DNA from: Fusobacterium sp.
Lineage (GTDB): Bacteria > Fusobacteriota > Fusobacteriia > Fusobacteriales > Fusobacteriaceae
Direction: 5' to 3'
DNA: 23,736 nucleotides
Assembly: GCA_020024915.1 (NCBI GenBank)
Contig: JAHHSZ010000015.1
Location: 1-23,736 of the forward strand
Shown here: one piece after another, positions 16,156 through 23,736 of the stretch
Layout of the letters: each line of letters begins with the position of its first letter
How positions within the stretch are numbered: position 1 is the stretch's first letter
Position numbers and translations under genes: made by a program
The notes under the pieces: generated by a model
Told to the model about the DNA's origin: nothing
Seen by the model: the letters and a program-made list of their open reading frames with translations, nothing else
Databases searched by the model: none

Positions 16156-16864
16156 GAATCTTTACTCCTAATTTTTTACACAATGACTTAGCAGCTGCTT
16201 GTTCTGCTGTCTTTTTATTCTTACCTTTACCTATTTCAGACTGTTTTTCCTCAATTCCATTATCTATCTTAACCTCTATCTCAAACACTTTTTGATGATC
16301 TGGTCCTATCTCTTTTATCACTGAATACTCAGGTATAATTTTATATACTTTCTGACTATACTCTTGTAATATTGTTTTAAAGTCTAAAATATCCTCATTG
16401 TTGTCCACATTATCAATAGCATCTTTTATATGTGAAAGTGCAAACTTCTTAGCTGTTTCAAAATCTGAATCTATATATATTGCCCCTAATATAGCTTCAA
16501 ATGCATCTCCTAGTATAGAGCTTCTCTCTCTTCCACCAGTTAATTCCTCACCTCTACTCAATAGTAGATATTTTCCAACTTCTAATTTTTTAGATATCTC
16601 TGCTAAAACTGGCTCACTTACCACCATAGATTTTACTTTTGCCAAATCTCCCTCTGTAGAGTTTGCATAGCTTTTATATAGATATTCTGTAACAACAAGG
16701 TCTAGAACTGCATCTCCTAGCAGTTCTAGTCTCTCATTACTTATCTTTTTATATCTTCTATGCTCATTTCCAAATGAACGGTGAATAAGTGAATTCTTTA
16801 GAAGTTCTTTATTTTTAAAATTATACCTAAGATTTTTTTCAAAATCTAAGTAATTTTTTTTCAT
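16142..16864 (-). CDS. rnc: Ribonuclease III
   Basis: RNase III cuts double-stranded RNA, including rRNA precursors. The signature NERLELLGD (43-51) and the second acidic pair Asp120/Glu123 in ILGDAFEA complete the metal-dependent active site. A dsRNA-binding domain fills about 163-236 with GKGKNKKTAEQAAAKSLC. The 240 aa length is normal. AGGAGGG lies 4 nt before the ATG, and fabF ends 16 nt upstream. Confidence 0.96.
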   Translation of the reverse strand: MKKNYLDFEKNLRYNFKNKELLKNSLIHRSFGNEHRRYKKISNERLELLGDAVLDLVVTEYLYKSYANSTEGDLAKVKSMVVSEPVLAEISKKLEVGKYLLLSRGEELTGGRERSSILGDAFEAILGAIYIDSDFETAKKFALSHIKDAIDNVDNNEDILDFKTILQEYSQKVYKIIPEYSVIKEIGPDHQKVFEIEVKIDNGIEEKQSEIGKGKNKKTAEQAAAKSLCKKLGVKIHEAL

Positions 16865-16880
16865 TTTCCCTCCTAAAATT

Positions 16881-18119
16881 CTACTTATATTTTCTCATAG
16901 CTATTACAGCATTATGTCCACCAAATCCTAGTGAACTTGACATTGCTACATTTATCTCCTTCTTAACTGCCTTGTTTGGCACATAGTTTAAATCGCACTC
17001 TGGATCTGGATTATCATAGTTTATTGTTGGTGGAACAACACCTTCAAAAATACTTTTTGCTATAATCACAGCCTCAATTCCTCCAGCAGCTCCCAATCCA
17101 TGCCCTGTAGCTCCTTTTGTCGAAGATACCATCAATTCTTTGGCATGCTCTCCAAATACAGCTTTTATTGCTGCAGTTTCATTTTTATCATTTGCTGGTG
17201 TTGAAGTTCCGTGAGCATTTATGTAACCAACATCTTCTAATGCTATATCTCCTTCTTTAAGAGCCATTTTAAATGCCCTTGCTGCTCCTTCTCCACCATC
17301 TACTGGAGCTGTTATATGGTAAGCATCACAAGTCTCTCCATATCCAATTATTTCAGCATATATCTTTGCTCCTCTTGCTTTTGCAGATTCTAACTCCTCA
17401 AGAATTAATACTCCTGCTCCCTCTCCCATTACAAATCCATCTCTGTCAGCAGTAAATGGTCTTGAAGCTTTCTCAGGCTCATCATTTCTTGTTGAAAGTG
17501 CTTTCATATTAGCAAAGGCATTCATAGCAAATGGAGTTATTGCTGCTTCTGTTCCTCCAGCAAACATCACATCAGCTTTTCCTAATCTTATAATTTCAAA
17601 AGCATCTCCAATTGAGTGAGTTCCAGCAGCACAAGCTGTTACAACTGATTTATTAGGTCCTTTTGCTCCAAAATAAATACCTATATTTCCTGCAGCCATA
17701 TTAGCTATCATAGCTGGAATTGTAAATGGAGATATTCTTCTTACTCCTTTTTCTAACATAGCTTGATGTTGACTCTCAAATACCTCTATTCCACCAATTC
17801 CAGAAGAAACAACTACTCCTACCTCTTCAGCATTCCTCTCGTCTATTATTAATTTAGAATCATCTAAAGCCATTTTTGTAGCTGCTATTGCAAATTGAGT
17901 ATTTCTAGCTAACTTTTTTATCTCTTTTTTTTCAATTCCAAACTCTGTAGGATCAAAATCTTTTACCTCTCCAGCTATTTGTACTGGCATATCTGACACA
18001 TCATAAGATTCTATCCTAGCTATCCCTGTCTCTCCAGCTACTATTCTCTTCCAACTCTTCTCTATTCCTGTTCCTAAAGCAGTTATTAGTCCTAGACCTG
18101 TAACGACCACTCTATTCAT
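16881..18119 (-). CDS. fabF: 3-oxoacyl-ACP synthase II
   Basis: This condensing enzyme elongates acyl-ACP with malonyl-ACP in type II fatty acid synthesis. The catalytic triad is Cys163 in VTACAAGTH, His303 in NAHGTSTPAND and His340 in ATGHGLGAAGG, with Lys335 in STKGATGH. The 412 aa length is standard. It follows acpP across an 80-nt gap holding a stable hairpin, so its expression may be only part of that of acpP. Confidence 0.97.
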   Translation of the reverse strand: MNRVVVTGLGLITALGTGIEKSWKRIVAGETGIARIESYDVSDMPVQIAGEVKDFDPTEFGIEKKEIKKLARNTQFAIAATKMALDDSKLIIDERNAEEVGVVVSSGIGGIEVFESQHQAMLEKGVRRISPFTIPAMIANMAAGNIGIYFGAKGPNKSVVTACAAGTHSIGDAFEIIRLGKADVMFAGGTEAAITPFAMNAFANMKALSTRNDEPEKASRPFTADRDGFVMGEGAGVLILEELESAKARGAKIYAEIIGYGETCDAYHITAPVDGGEGAARAFKMALKEGDIALEDVGYINAHGTSTPANDKNETAAIKAVFGEHAKELMVSSTKGATGHGLGAAGGIEAVIIAKSIFEGVVPPTINYDNPDPECDLNYVPNKAVKKEINVAMSSSLGFGGHNAVIAMRKYK

Positions 18120-18155
18120 AACATCACCTCTAATCTTGCTCTAATATATATAAGT

Positions 18156-18182
18156 AACGGGGTACCTAATAAATACCCCGTT
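18156..18182 (-). promoter_or_regulatory. GC-rich hairpin between acpP and fabF
   Basis: AACGGGGTA (18156-18164) pairs perfectly with TACCCCGTT (18174-18182) around a 9-nt loop, 17 nt after the acpP stop. It is by far the most GC-rich intergenic structure seen here. On the minus strand it is followed by TACTTATATATATT, an imperfect T-tract, so it looks like a leaky terminator or a 3'-end stabiliser for a short acpP transcript. On the plus strand the following bases are TTATCTTTATC. Confidence 0.65.
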
Positions 18183-18199
18183 TATCTTTATCCAATTAA

Positions 18200-18421
18200 T
18201 TATTTTGATTCAATATAATCAATAACATCTTGAACTGTTTTTATTTTCTCTGCATCTGTATCAGGAATCTCAACGTCAAACTCTTCCTCAAATGCCATTA
18301 TTAATTCAACAGTATCTAAAGAATCTGCTCCTAAATCCTCAACAAAGTTTGCCTCAGGTACTACTTGTTCAGCATCTACACCTAATTGCTCTACTACTAT
18401 CTCTCTTATTTTATCTAACAT
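18200..18421 (-). CDS. acpP: Acyl carrier protein
   Basis: The 73-residue acidic protein has the phosphopantetheine site Ser34 in [10 protein letters not shown] and the helix [11 protein letters not shown], as in all bacterial ACPs. It carries acyl chains between FabD, FabH, FabF and PlsX, all encoded nearby. AGGAGG precedes the ATG by 9 nt. It has its own near-consensus promoter and a hairpin behind it, which would allow the high molar excess ACP needs. Confidence 0.97.
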   Translation of the reverse strand: MLDKIREIVVEQLGVDAEQVVPEANFVEDLGADSLDTVELIMAFEEEFDVEIPDTDAEKIKTVQDVIDYIESK

Positions 18422-18471
18422 TTTTTTCTTCCTCCTTAATTTTTTCTTTAAATATTTTAAAAACGTTATAT

Positions 18472-18499
18472 ATTATAAATTTTACTATATATTTGACAA
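18472..18499 (-). promoter_or_regulatory. Internal promoter of acpP
   Basis: TTGTCA (5/6, 18494-18499, inside the end of fabD) and a perfect TATAAT (18472-18477) are 16 bp apart. The predicted start near 18465 leaves a leader of about 44 nt. A small AACGTT palindrome lies at 18462-18467. Confidence 0.65.
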
Positions 18500-19396
18500 A
18501 TCTTCAAGTTTTTCTATATTTTTTACCATAATTTCTTTATCAATTTTCTTTATAAGTCCTGCTAATACTTTTCCAGGTCCTATTTCATAAATTGTATCTA
18601 CCCCTTCAGCTTTCAATTTATTTATTGTTTCAACCCATTTTACTGGACCAAAGCTCTGTTTATAGATCTCTTCCTTCACCTCATCAACTGAATTTAAAAT
18701 TTCAGCTGTTGTATTTGCTACTAATTTAACATCTGTCATAGTAAAGTTATATTTTTCAGCCTCTAATTTTAATTTTTCTCCTGCTTCCTTCATCAATGAT
18801 GAATGGAAAGGACCTGATACTGCTAATGGCATTGCTCTTCTAGCTCCAGCCTCTTTAAGAGCTACACAAGCTCTCTCAATAGCATCTTTATCTCCAGCTA
18901 TTACAGTTTGCTTAGGTTCATTAAAGTTTACTGCTTCAACTACTCCCTCTACTCTTTCAAGTATCTCAACTATCTTTGAAGAATCTAAACCAATAATTGC
19001 TGCCATTCCACCATTAACTTTATGTGCTACTTCATTCATATAGCTTCCTCTAGCAGCAGTTAATTTAACTGTATCCTCCAATGACAAATACCCAGCTGCT
19101 CCAAAAGCTGCATACTCTCCTACAGAATGTCCTGCTACATAATTAGCTTTTACTCCTTTAACTTCTAATAATTTTGTCAATATTAAACTCATTGATACTA
19201 TAGCTGGTTGAGTATTTTTAGTCTCTTTTAACTCCTCTTCTGGACCTTCAAACATAACTTTTTTTAAATCAAAATCCAGTTTTGAAAATAGATTATCAAA
19301 CTCTCGTTTTGCTAGCTCATTGTTCTCATATAATTCTTTTCCCATTCCAACATATTGTGTTCCTTGTCCTGGAAATACAAAAGCTATTTTAGACAT
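18485..19396 (-). CDS. fabD: Malonyl-CoA:ACP transacylase
   Basis: FabD loads malonyl groups on ACP. The nucleophile is Ser91 in GHSVGEYAA; Arg116 binds the malonyl carboxylate and His198 in SGPFHSSLM completes the dyad. The start FPGQGTQYVGMG is typical. At 303 aa it is the usual size. It is preceded by its own promoter and 68 nt of spacer after fabH. Confidence 0.97.
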   Translation of the reverse strand: MSKIAFVFPGQGTQYVGMGKELYENNELAKREFDNLFSKLDFDLKKVMFEGPEEELKETKNTQPAIVSMSLILTKLLEVKGVKANYVAGHSVGEYAAFGAAGYLSLEDTVKLTAARGSYMNEVAHKVNGGMAAIIGLDSSKIVEILERVEGVVEAVNFNEPKQTVIAGDKDAIERACVALKEAGARRAMPLAVSGPFHSSLMKEAGEKLKLEAEKYNFTMTDVKLVANTTAEILNSVDEVKEEIYKQSFGPVKWVETINKLKAEGVDTIYEIGPGKVLAGLIKKIDKEIMVKNIEKLEDLSNI

Positions 19397-19428
19397 CTTT
19401 TCCTCCTTAATAAAAACACGTGTAATTT

Positions 19429-19457
19429 AATATATCATAGCATCTAAATTCTGTCAA
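19429..19457 (-). promoter_or_regulatory. Promoter of fabD with palindrome at the start site
   Basis: A perfect TTGACA (19452-19457) and TATATT (5/6, 19429-19434) are separated by 17 bp. The predicted transcription start, about 19422, falls within the palindrome ACACGTGT (19416-19423), a possible operator. Confidence 0.75.
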
Positions 19458-19464
19458 TTCTTTA

Positions 19465-20457
19465 TTAATATGCCCATCTCATTATTATAGAACCATATGT
19501 TAATCCTGCTCCAAAACCTGTTAAAGCTATTAGATCTCCTTTTTTTACAAGTCCTTTCTCTAAAGCTTCTCCCAATGCAAGACCTACAGAAGCTGATGAA
19601 GTATTTCCAAATTTTTGAAGATTCATATAGAACTTCTCAATTGGGACATGAATCCTTTTTGCTGCTGACTCTATTATTCTTACATTAGCTTGATGCGGGA
19701 ATATCATAGCTAGATCATTAGCACTTACATTAGCTGTATTTAAAGCATGTTTTGTAGCATTTGGTAGTGCATGTACAGCAAATTTGAATACATCTTGTCC
19801 CTTCATTTTTACAAAGTTCTCTCTATTCTCTATTGTTTTTGCATCATTTGGTTTTTTTGTTCCACCAGCAGGAGTTCTTAATATATCATCGTCTTCTCCT
19901 TCAGCACCTAGATAAGTTGATAGCATTCCATATCCCTTTTCAACCTCTCCAACTACTGCAGCAGCAGCACCATCACCAAATAATATACAAGTATTTCTAT
20001 CCTGCATATCTATAATTCTTGAAAGTGTCTCTGCTCCTATTACAAGTATATTTTTGTATACTCCACCTTTTATCATTCCATTAGCAACTGTAAGTCCATA
20101 TATAAATCCACTACAAGCTGCATTTAAATCAAAGCATGGAATATCCTTGCTACCTAATTTATGTTGTACCAAACATGCAGTTGCTTGAACTAAATAATCT
20201 GGAGTACAAGTAGCCACTAATATTAAATCTAAGTCTTCCACTGTCATGTTAGCTCTATCTAAAGCTTTTTTAGCAGCCTCTACACACAGATCTGAAGTTG
20301 CTTGATCAGCAGCAGCAAATCTTCTCTCCTCTATCCCTGTTCTTGTTCTAATCCATTCATCAGATGTATCTATTATCTTTTCAAAATCAGAGTTAGTCAT
20401 TACTTTTTCTGGAACATAGTATCCTAATCCTTTGATTCCTACACTTTTGTATTCCAT
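19465..20457 (-). CDS. fabH: 3-oxoacyl-ACP synthase III
   Basis: FabH starts fatty acid synthesis by condensing acetyl- or branched acyl-CoA with malonyl-ACP. The active site is Cys115 in NAACSGFIYG, His255 in FPHQANVRI and Asn285 in GNTSSAS. The 330 aa length is normal. Here it is immediately downstream of plsX (18 nt), with GGAGGA before the ATG. Confidence 0.97.
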   Translation of the reverse strand: MEYKSVGIKGLGYYVPEKVMTNSDFEKIIDTSDEWIRTRTGIEERRFAAADQATSDLCVEAAKKALDRANMTVEDLDLILVATCTPDYLVQATACLVQHKLGSKDIPCFDLNAACSGFIYGLTVANGMIKGGVYKNILVIGAETLSRIIDMQDRNTCILFGDGAAAAVVGEVEKGYGMLSTYLGAEGEDDDILRTPAGGTKKPNDAKTIENRENFVKMKGQDVFKFAVHALPNATKHALNTANVSANDLAMIFPHQANVRIIESAAKRIHVPIEKFYMNLQKFGNTSSASVGLALGEALEKGLVKKGDLIALTGFGAGLTYGSIIMRWAY

Positions 20458-20475
20458 TATCTCCTCCTATAAGGT

Positions 20476-21483
20476 CTATTCTTTAATATTATCTATATCT
20501 ATAACATTTTTTAATTCTTCTATAAATTTCATCTCAGCAAATTTATTAGCTACTTTTATAGCGTTTTTTATCCCTGTTGAATCTGAATTTCCATGAGCTT
20601 TTATAGAGATTCCATTCAATCCTAAAAATATCGCTCCACCATACTCTGATGAATCCATCTTTTTAGCTATATGTTTTATTGCTGGCTTTATCAACAGAGC
20701 TCCTAGCTTATATATAAACGATTTACCTATCTCCTCTTTCAATGACGAGACAATAAACTTTGCAACTCCTTCAGAAGTCTTTAAAACCATATTTCCTGTA
20801 AATCCATCAGTTACTACTACATCTATATTTCCATTCATAACCTCTGTGCTCTCTACATTTCCCATAAAATTTATAGCTTTGTTCTCTTTTAAAAGAAGGT
20901 AGGCTTCTCTAGTTACTTCATTTCCTTTTCCTTCTTCAGCTCCAATATTTAATAATCCTACAGTAGGATTTTTCTTTCCTAACAATACTTCTAAATATTT
21001 AGAACCCATCATAGCGTACTGATTTAAAAACTCTGGTTTACAATCTGCAGTTGCACCAACATCTAACATCAACATCTTTCCAGTCTTATTAGGAAACATT
21101 GTGGCAATAGCAGGTCTCAATACACCCTTTATTCTTTTCAATTTCAATTGACTAGCAGTTATTAGAGCACCTGTATTCCCAGCTGAAACAGAAGCATCTG
21201 CTATTCCCTCTTTAACAAGTTCTAAAGTCCTATTCATAGATGAATTCTTCTTTCCTTTAACTGCTGTTACTGGATCATCAGTCATCTCTATTTTCTCTCT
21301 AGCATCTACTATCTCTATTCTATCTCTATCAACTTTGTATTTTGATAGCTCCTCTTCTACTATCTCTCTCTTCCCAACAAGTATGAGTTGTAAACTTTCA
21401 CTCTCTTCTAAGGCTTTCACTGCTCCTTTTACTGTTTCAAAGGGAGCTTTATCTCCACCCATAGCATCCAAAGCTATTTTCAT
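20476..21483 (-). CDS. plsX: Phosphate acyltransferase PlsX
   Basis: PlsX turns acyl-ACP into acyl-phosphate, the donor for PlsY in phospholipid synthesis. The N-terminus IALDAMGGDKAP, VSAGNTGAL (about 99-107) and the VTDGFTGNM segment are hallmarks. The 335 aa length is typical. AGGAGG is 5 nt before the ATG. It forms an operon with fabH; the usual rpmF-plsX link is interrupted here by a strong terminator. Confidence 0.97.
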   Translation of the reverse strand: MKIALDAMGGDKAPFETVKGAVKALEESESLQLILVGKREIVEEELSKYKVDRDRIEIVDAREKIEMTDDPVTAVKGKKNSSMNRTLELVKEGIADASVSAGNTGALITASQLKLKRIKGVLRPAIATMFPNKTGKMLMLDVGATADCKPEFLNQYAMMGSKYLEVLLGKKNPTVGLLNIGAEEGKGNEVTREAYLLLKENKAINFMGNVESTEVMNGNIDVVVTDGFTGNMVLKTSEGVAKFIVSSLKEEIGKSFIYKLGALLIKPAIKHIAKKMDSSEYGGAIFLGLNGISIKAHGNSDSTGIKNAIKVANKFAEMKFIEELKNVIDIDNIKE

Positions 21484-21513
21484 TGTTGCCTCCTATGTAA
21501 TTATCTTTACAAC

Positions 21514-21519
21514 ATTATA
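21514..21519 (-). promoter_or_regulatory. Possible -10 element of the plsX-fabH operon
   Basis: A perfect TATAAT lies 31 bp before the plsX start, between the rpmF terminator and the gene. A good -35 at 16-18 bp is lacking; the best upstream matches are T/A runs. An activator-dependent promoter is possible. Confidence 0.4.
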
Positions 21520-21564
21520 CATCATATTTGTAAATTTTAAAAATATTTTTATCACTTTTATAAC

Positions 21565-21597
21565 AAAAAAAGGCAAGAGCTTACCTTGCCTTTTTTT
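21565..21597 (-). terminator. Strong intrinsic terminator after rpmF
   Basis: Positions 21565-21577 and 21585-21597 form a perfect 13-bp stem, with a GGCAAG core flanked by seven A/T pairs and a 7-nt loop. It lies 19 nt after the rpmF stop, and the stem merges into a T-run. It separates rpmF from plsX. Confidence 0.85.
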
Positions 21598-21616
21598 ATC
21601 TAATTAAACAATCTAA

Positions 21617-21799
21617 TTACTCAGCTTGTCCTGCTAGAACTTGTTTTCCATTGTAATCTCCACATGAAAGACATACTCTGTGTGGTCTTCTTGGAGCTCC
21701 ACATTTTTCACAAGTTGCTAATCCAGTTCCAGTTAAAGCATGATGAGATCTTCTCATGTTTTTCTTAGCTTTAGACGTTTTCTTCTTAGGTACTGCCAT
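21617..21799 (-). CDS. rpmF: 50S ribosomal protein L32
   Basis: The 60-residue basic protein begins [20 protein letters not shown], the L32 signature. It keeps all four zinc cysteines (Cys30, Cys33, Cys43, Cys46), so it is the zinc-binding form. GGAGGG precedes the ATG by 8 nt. The DUF177 gene ends 36 nt upstream, the common bacterial arrangement. Confidence 0.97.
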   Translation of the reverse strand: MAVPKKKTSKAKKNMRRSHHALTGTGLATCEKCGAPRRPHRVCLSCGDYNGKQVLAGQAE

Positions 21800-21835
21800 C
21801 TTAGTTTCCCTCCTACTTACATTCTTATTTAAAAA

Positions 21836-22318
21836 TTAATTTTTTATTTGTAATAATTGTTGCCATCTTGGATCAATTCCATTATCACTGTGCTTCTCTA
21901 TCTCTGAATCATCTTCACAAACAAGCTCACACTGTGGATATGGTGGCATATCAAGTATTATATACTCTCTTATTAATCCTTCTAAGTCTATAACTCCATC
22001 TTTTATCTCGTCATAAATCTCATTTTGATTAATCTCACATTCTGCATTTAAACTTTTTAAATACTGAATATACTCACTTTCATTTAAGAAAGTTCCCATA
22101 AAATCATTACTTAATTCCATTTCAATCTCTTTCAGACATCTTACACATTGTGTTTTTACTTTAGTTGAATATTTTCCACTTATTTCAACTTTACCATTGT
22201 TATTTATAGCTGTTCCTATAACATGCACTCTATCTTTTAGATCTATGTCCTCCATATTATCAATATAGAAGTCAAATTCTAAAATTTGGTTTGGAAAATT
22301 TTTAATCTCTAATCTCAA
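21836..22318 (-). CDS. YceD/DUF177 family protein
   Basis: The 160-residue protein has the family layout: an N-terminal beta-rich part, CVRC (Cys58, Cys61) in the middle, a second Cys130/Cys134 pair, and the ending DPRWQQL (149-155). These proteins have been linked to 23S rRNA maturation or ribosome assembly and nearly always precede rpmF. The start is unusual. The frame could open at a TTG at 22333, but that codon touches the ribosome binding site itself. The TTG at 22316-22318 lies 8 nt after GGAGG (22327-22331), and no ATG is available nearby, so a TTG start at 22318 is the best reading. Confidence 0.85.
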   Translation of the reverse strand: MRLEIKNFPNQILEFDFYIDNMEDIDLKDRVHVIGTAINNNGKVEISGKYSTKVKTQCVRCLKEIEMELSNDFMGTFLNESEYIQYLKSLNAECEINQNEIYDEIKDGVIDLEGLIREYIILDMPPYPQCELVCEDDSEIEKHSDNGIDPRWQQLLQIKN

Positions 22319-22347
22319 AACAATTTCCTCCAATCGTACACCTAGAT

Positions 22348-22376
22348 ATTTTACTAAGTTTTTTAAATATTGTCAA
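22348..22376 (-). promoter_or_regulatory. Promoter of the DUF177-rpmF operon
   Basis: A perfect TTGACA (22371-22376) and TAAAAT (5/6, 22348-22353) are 17 bp apart, 30 bp ahead of the proposed TTG start. Confidence 0.75.
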
Positions 22377-22408
22377 GTAATTTTTCTTAACAAAGGATTT
22401 TTTTTATT

Positions 22409-23506
22409 CTACACATTGAATAAAAATTCCATTAAATCTCCATCTTGAACTATATACTCTTTTCCTTCTAATCTTAATACTCCAGCTTCCTGAGCACCCT
22501 TCCATCCTGAATACTTTATAAAATCAGCAAATGAAACAACTTTTGCTCTGATAAATCCTTTTTCAAAATCTGTATGAATCTCTCCAGCAGCTTTTGGAGC
22601 AGTATCTCCGATTCTTATTGTCCAAGCTCTAACCTCTTTTACTCCTGCTGTAAAATAAGTCTGAAGACCTAATAACTTGTATCCAGCTCTTATTAATCTA
22701 TTCAATCCTGCCTCTTCAACACCAAGTGCCTCTAAGTACTCTTTCTTGCTCTCTTCATCATCCATCTCTTGTAATTCAGCTTCAACTTTTGCAGAAACTA
22801 TTACAACTTCTGAACCTAATTTTTCAGCATACTCTCTTACTTTTTCCACATACTCATTTCCTGTTGCTAAATCATCTTCAGCCACATTTGCTGCAAATAT
22901 CATAGGTTTTAAAGTCAATAATTGATATGTTCTTATTAACTCTAACTCCTCTTCTGTCATAGATAGAGTTTTTAATAGTTGAAACTCTTCTAAATGTGCC
23001 TTACATTTTTCTAATACAGGCATTAATACCATAGATTCTTTATTCTTATTCATAGCTAATTTTTTATGTTTTTCAATTGCTTTATCTACAGTTTCCATAT
23101 CAGCAAATATTAGCTCTGTATTTATTACCTCGATATCTCTTATTGGATCTACTGAACCACTTACATGAATTACATTATCATCTTCAAAACATCTTACTAC
23201 TTGGCAAATTGCTGCTGTAGATCTGATATTTGATAAAAATTTATTTCCTAATCCCTCTCCTTTTGCTGCTCCTTTTACCAATCCAGCTATATCAACAAAC
23301 TCTACAGTAGCTTGAACTACTCTTTGAGGATTAATTATTTTTGATAACTCATCTAATCTTGAATCTGGTACAGTTACCATTCCTACATTTGGTTCTATTG
23401 TACAGAATGGGTAGTTTGCTGCCTCTGCTGCACCAGCTTTTGTTATTGCATTAAAAAGTGTTGATTTCCCGACATTTGGAAGACCTACTATTCCTATTCC
23501 AATCAT
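22409..23506 (-). CDS. ychF: Redox-regulated ATPase YchF (Obg-family, OLA1)
   Basis: YchF is a ribosome-associated P-loop NTPase that prefers ATP. Visible are the G1 loop GLPNVGKST (8-16), the G2/G3 region with PNVG and [16 protein letters not shown] (72-87), and a C-terminal TGS domain (about 280-363) ending in [13 protein letters not shown]. The 365 aa length matches the family. GGAGGGG lies 7 nt before the ATG. It is transcribed alone from the promoter at 23543-23571. Confidence 0.96.
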   Translation of the reverse strand: MIGIGIVGLPNVGKSTLFNAITKAGAAEAANYPFCTIEPNVGMVTVPDSRLDELSKIINPQRVVQATVEFVDIAGLVKGAAKGEGLGNKFLSNIRSTAAICQVVRCFEDDNVIHVSGSVDPIRDIEVINTELIFADMETVDKAIEKHKKLAMNKNKESMVLMPVLEKCKAHLEEFQLLKTLSMTEEELELIRTYQLLTLKPMIFAANVAEDDLATGNEYVEKVREYAEKLGSEVVIVSAKVEAELQEMDDEESKKEYLEALGVEEAGLNRLIRAGYKLLGLQTYFTAGVKEVRAWTIRIGDTAPKAAGEIHTDFEKGFIRAKVVSFADFIKYSGWKGAQEAGVLRLEGKEYIVQDGDLMEFLFNV

Positions 23507-23542
23507 TGAAAAGCCCCTCCTAAAAAATTTATATTGCTACAA

Positions 23543-23571
23543 ATTTTACCATAATTTAAAGAATTTGTAAA
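23543..23571 (-). promoter_or_regulatory. Promoter of ychF
   Basis: TTTACA (5/6, 23566-23571) and TAAAAT (5/6, 23543-23548) are 17 bp apart, with a TGG extended -10 directly before the hexamer. The IS-like right end begins within about 30 bp upstream, so the promoter has survived the insertion. Confidence 0.7.
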
Positions 23572-23600
23572 TACCTTCGCTTTATCAATTTTCTGATACT

Positions 23601-23622
23601 CCCAACGACTAAAGTCGTGGGG
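23601..23622 (-). mobile_element. Right-end hairpin of an IS200/IS605-family element
   Basis: On the minus strand CCCCACGAC and GTCGTTGGG (23614-23622 with 23601-23609) form a 9-position stem with one mismatch and a 4-nt TTTA loop. A CCCCACGACTxxAGTCGTGGG-like hairpin after the transposase gene is a familiar mark of IS605-group right ends. It follows the stop codon of the partial TnpB gene by about 40 nt. The precise cleavage point, probably between about 23577 and 23600, cannot be fixed from one copy. Confidence 0.65.
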
Positions 23623-23663
23623 TTCTTTTATAATTAGTTTCTATCTATTCTCAAAAGAATAAA

Positions 23664-23736
23664 TCAATCACTATTTTCTAAAAGACTTTCACTATCAAGA
23701 ACACCTTTGTATTCATTAACAATAGTATTAGGCTCA
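23664..23736 (-). CDS. tnpB: Probable TnpB (IS605 OrfB), C-terminal end only
   Basis: The minus-strand frame entering from the right edge reads EPNTIVNEYKGVLDSESLL then ENSD and a TGA stop at 23664-23666. That gives 23 codons with no start in the window. The residues alone are not diagnostic. The call rests on the IS605-type hairpin directly behind the stop. TnpB is an RNA-guided nuclease whose guide RNA overlaps the gene's 3' end and the right end of the element. It is partial because of the window edge; whether the full gene is intact is unknown. Confidence 0.5.
   Translation of the reverse strand, partial: EPNTIVNEYKGVLDSESLLENSD

Noticed and set aside
23601..23622. Hairpin as a plain terminator or a CRISPR-like repeat
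   Set aside because: No T-run follows it on the ychF-directed strand, it occurs once, and its sequence fits an IS605 right end beside a TnpB-like C-terminus.

Overview
The window is a very AT-rich stretch of bacterial chromosome. Its gene content and protein sequences point to Fusobacterium, most likely the saccharolytic F. mortiferum/varium/ulcerans group; this is inferred from protein resemblance and low G+C, not from a marker gene. Almost all genes run on the minus strand. The exceptions are two genes at the left end and one plasmid-type initiator gene with a decayed neighbour in the middle.

Left part (1-9,300), transport and nutrition. A fructose-family PTS EIIABC permease is followed by a stand-alone, divergent EIIC paralogue whose ribosome binding site is buried in a hairpin. 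Facing them are an EamA/DMT permease, cutC and the dipeptidase gene pepV. Next comes a compact minus-strand operon in the order EIIA, glycosylasparaginase, EIIC, EIIB of the lactose/cellobiose PTS family, with a near-consensus promoter. This is the most interesting locus: it looks like a dedicated route for taking up and splitting N-glycan remnants such as GlcNAc-Asn. The enzyme has its whole catalytic set at the expected spacing and no signal peptide, and the EIIC has Asn where I recall a substrate-contacting His.

Middle (9,060-10,700), accessory island. A Rep_3-type replication initiator gene lies divergently from the PTS operon. Its upstream region carries three copies of a TTTCGTTA/T motif. 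Immediately downstream is an untracked, frameshifted remnant of what looks like an NhaC-type Na+/H+ antiporter, closed by a long bidirectional terminator.

Right part (10,700-23,500), core housekeeping block read right to left: ychF, then DUF177-rpmF, then plsX-fabH, fabD, acpP, fabF, rnc, an Elp3-like radical SAM gene, rng, coaD, radA and disA. The last seven genes are tightly packed, with overlaps at rnc/radical SAM, radical SAM/rng and radA/disA. The lipid section is subdivided: rpmF ends in a strong terminator before plsX, fabD and acpP each have near-consensus promoters of their own, and a GC-rich hairpin follows acpP. This fits separately tuned, high-level production of acyl carrier protein. 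The pathway runs from PlsX (acyl-phosphate), FabD (malonyl-ACP), FabH (initiation) and FabF (elongation) on AcpP; RNase III, RNase G, CoaD (CoA synthesis), RadA and DisA (DNA repair and c-di-AMP) are co-transcribed with it.

Right edge (23,570-23,736). A hairpin typical of IS200/IS605 right ends and the last 23 codons of a probable TnpB gene sit just upstream of an intact ychF promoter. The element continues beyond the window. I saw no tRNA, rRNA or CRISPR array.
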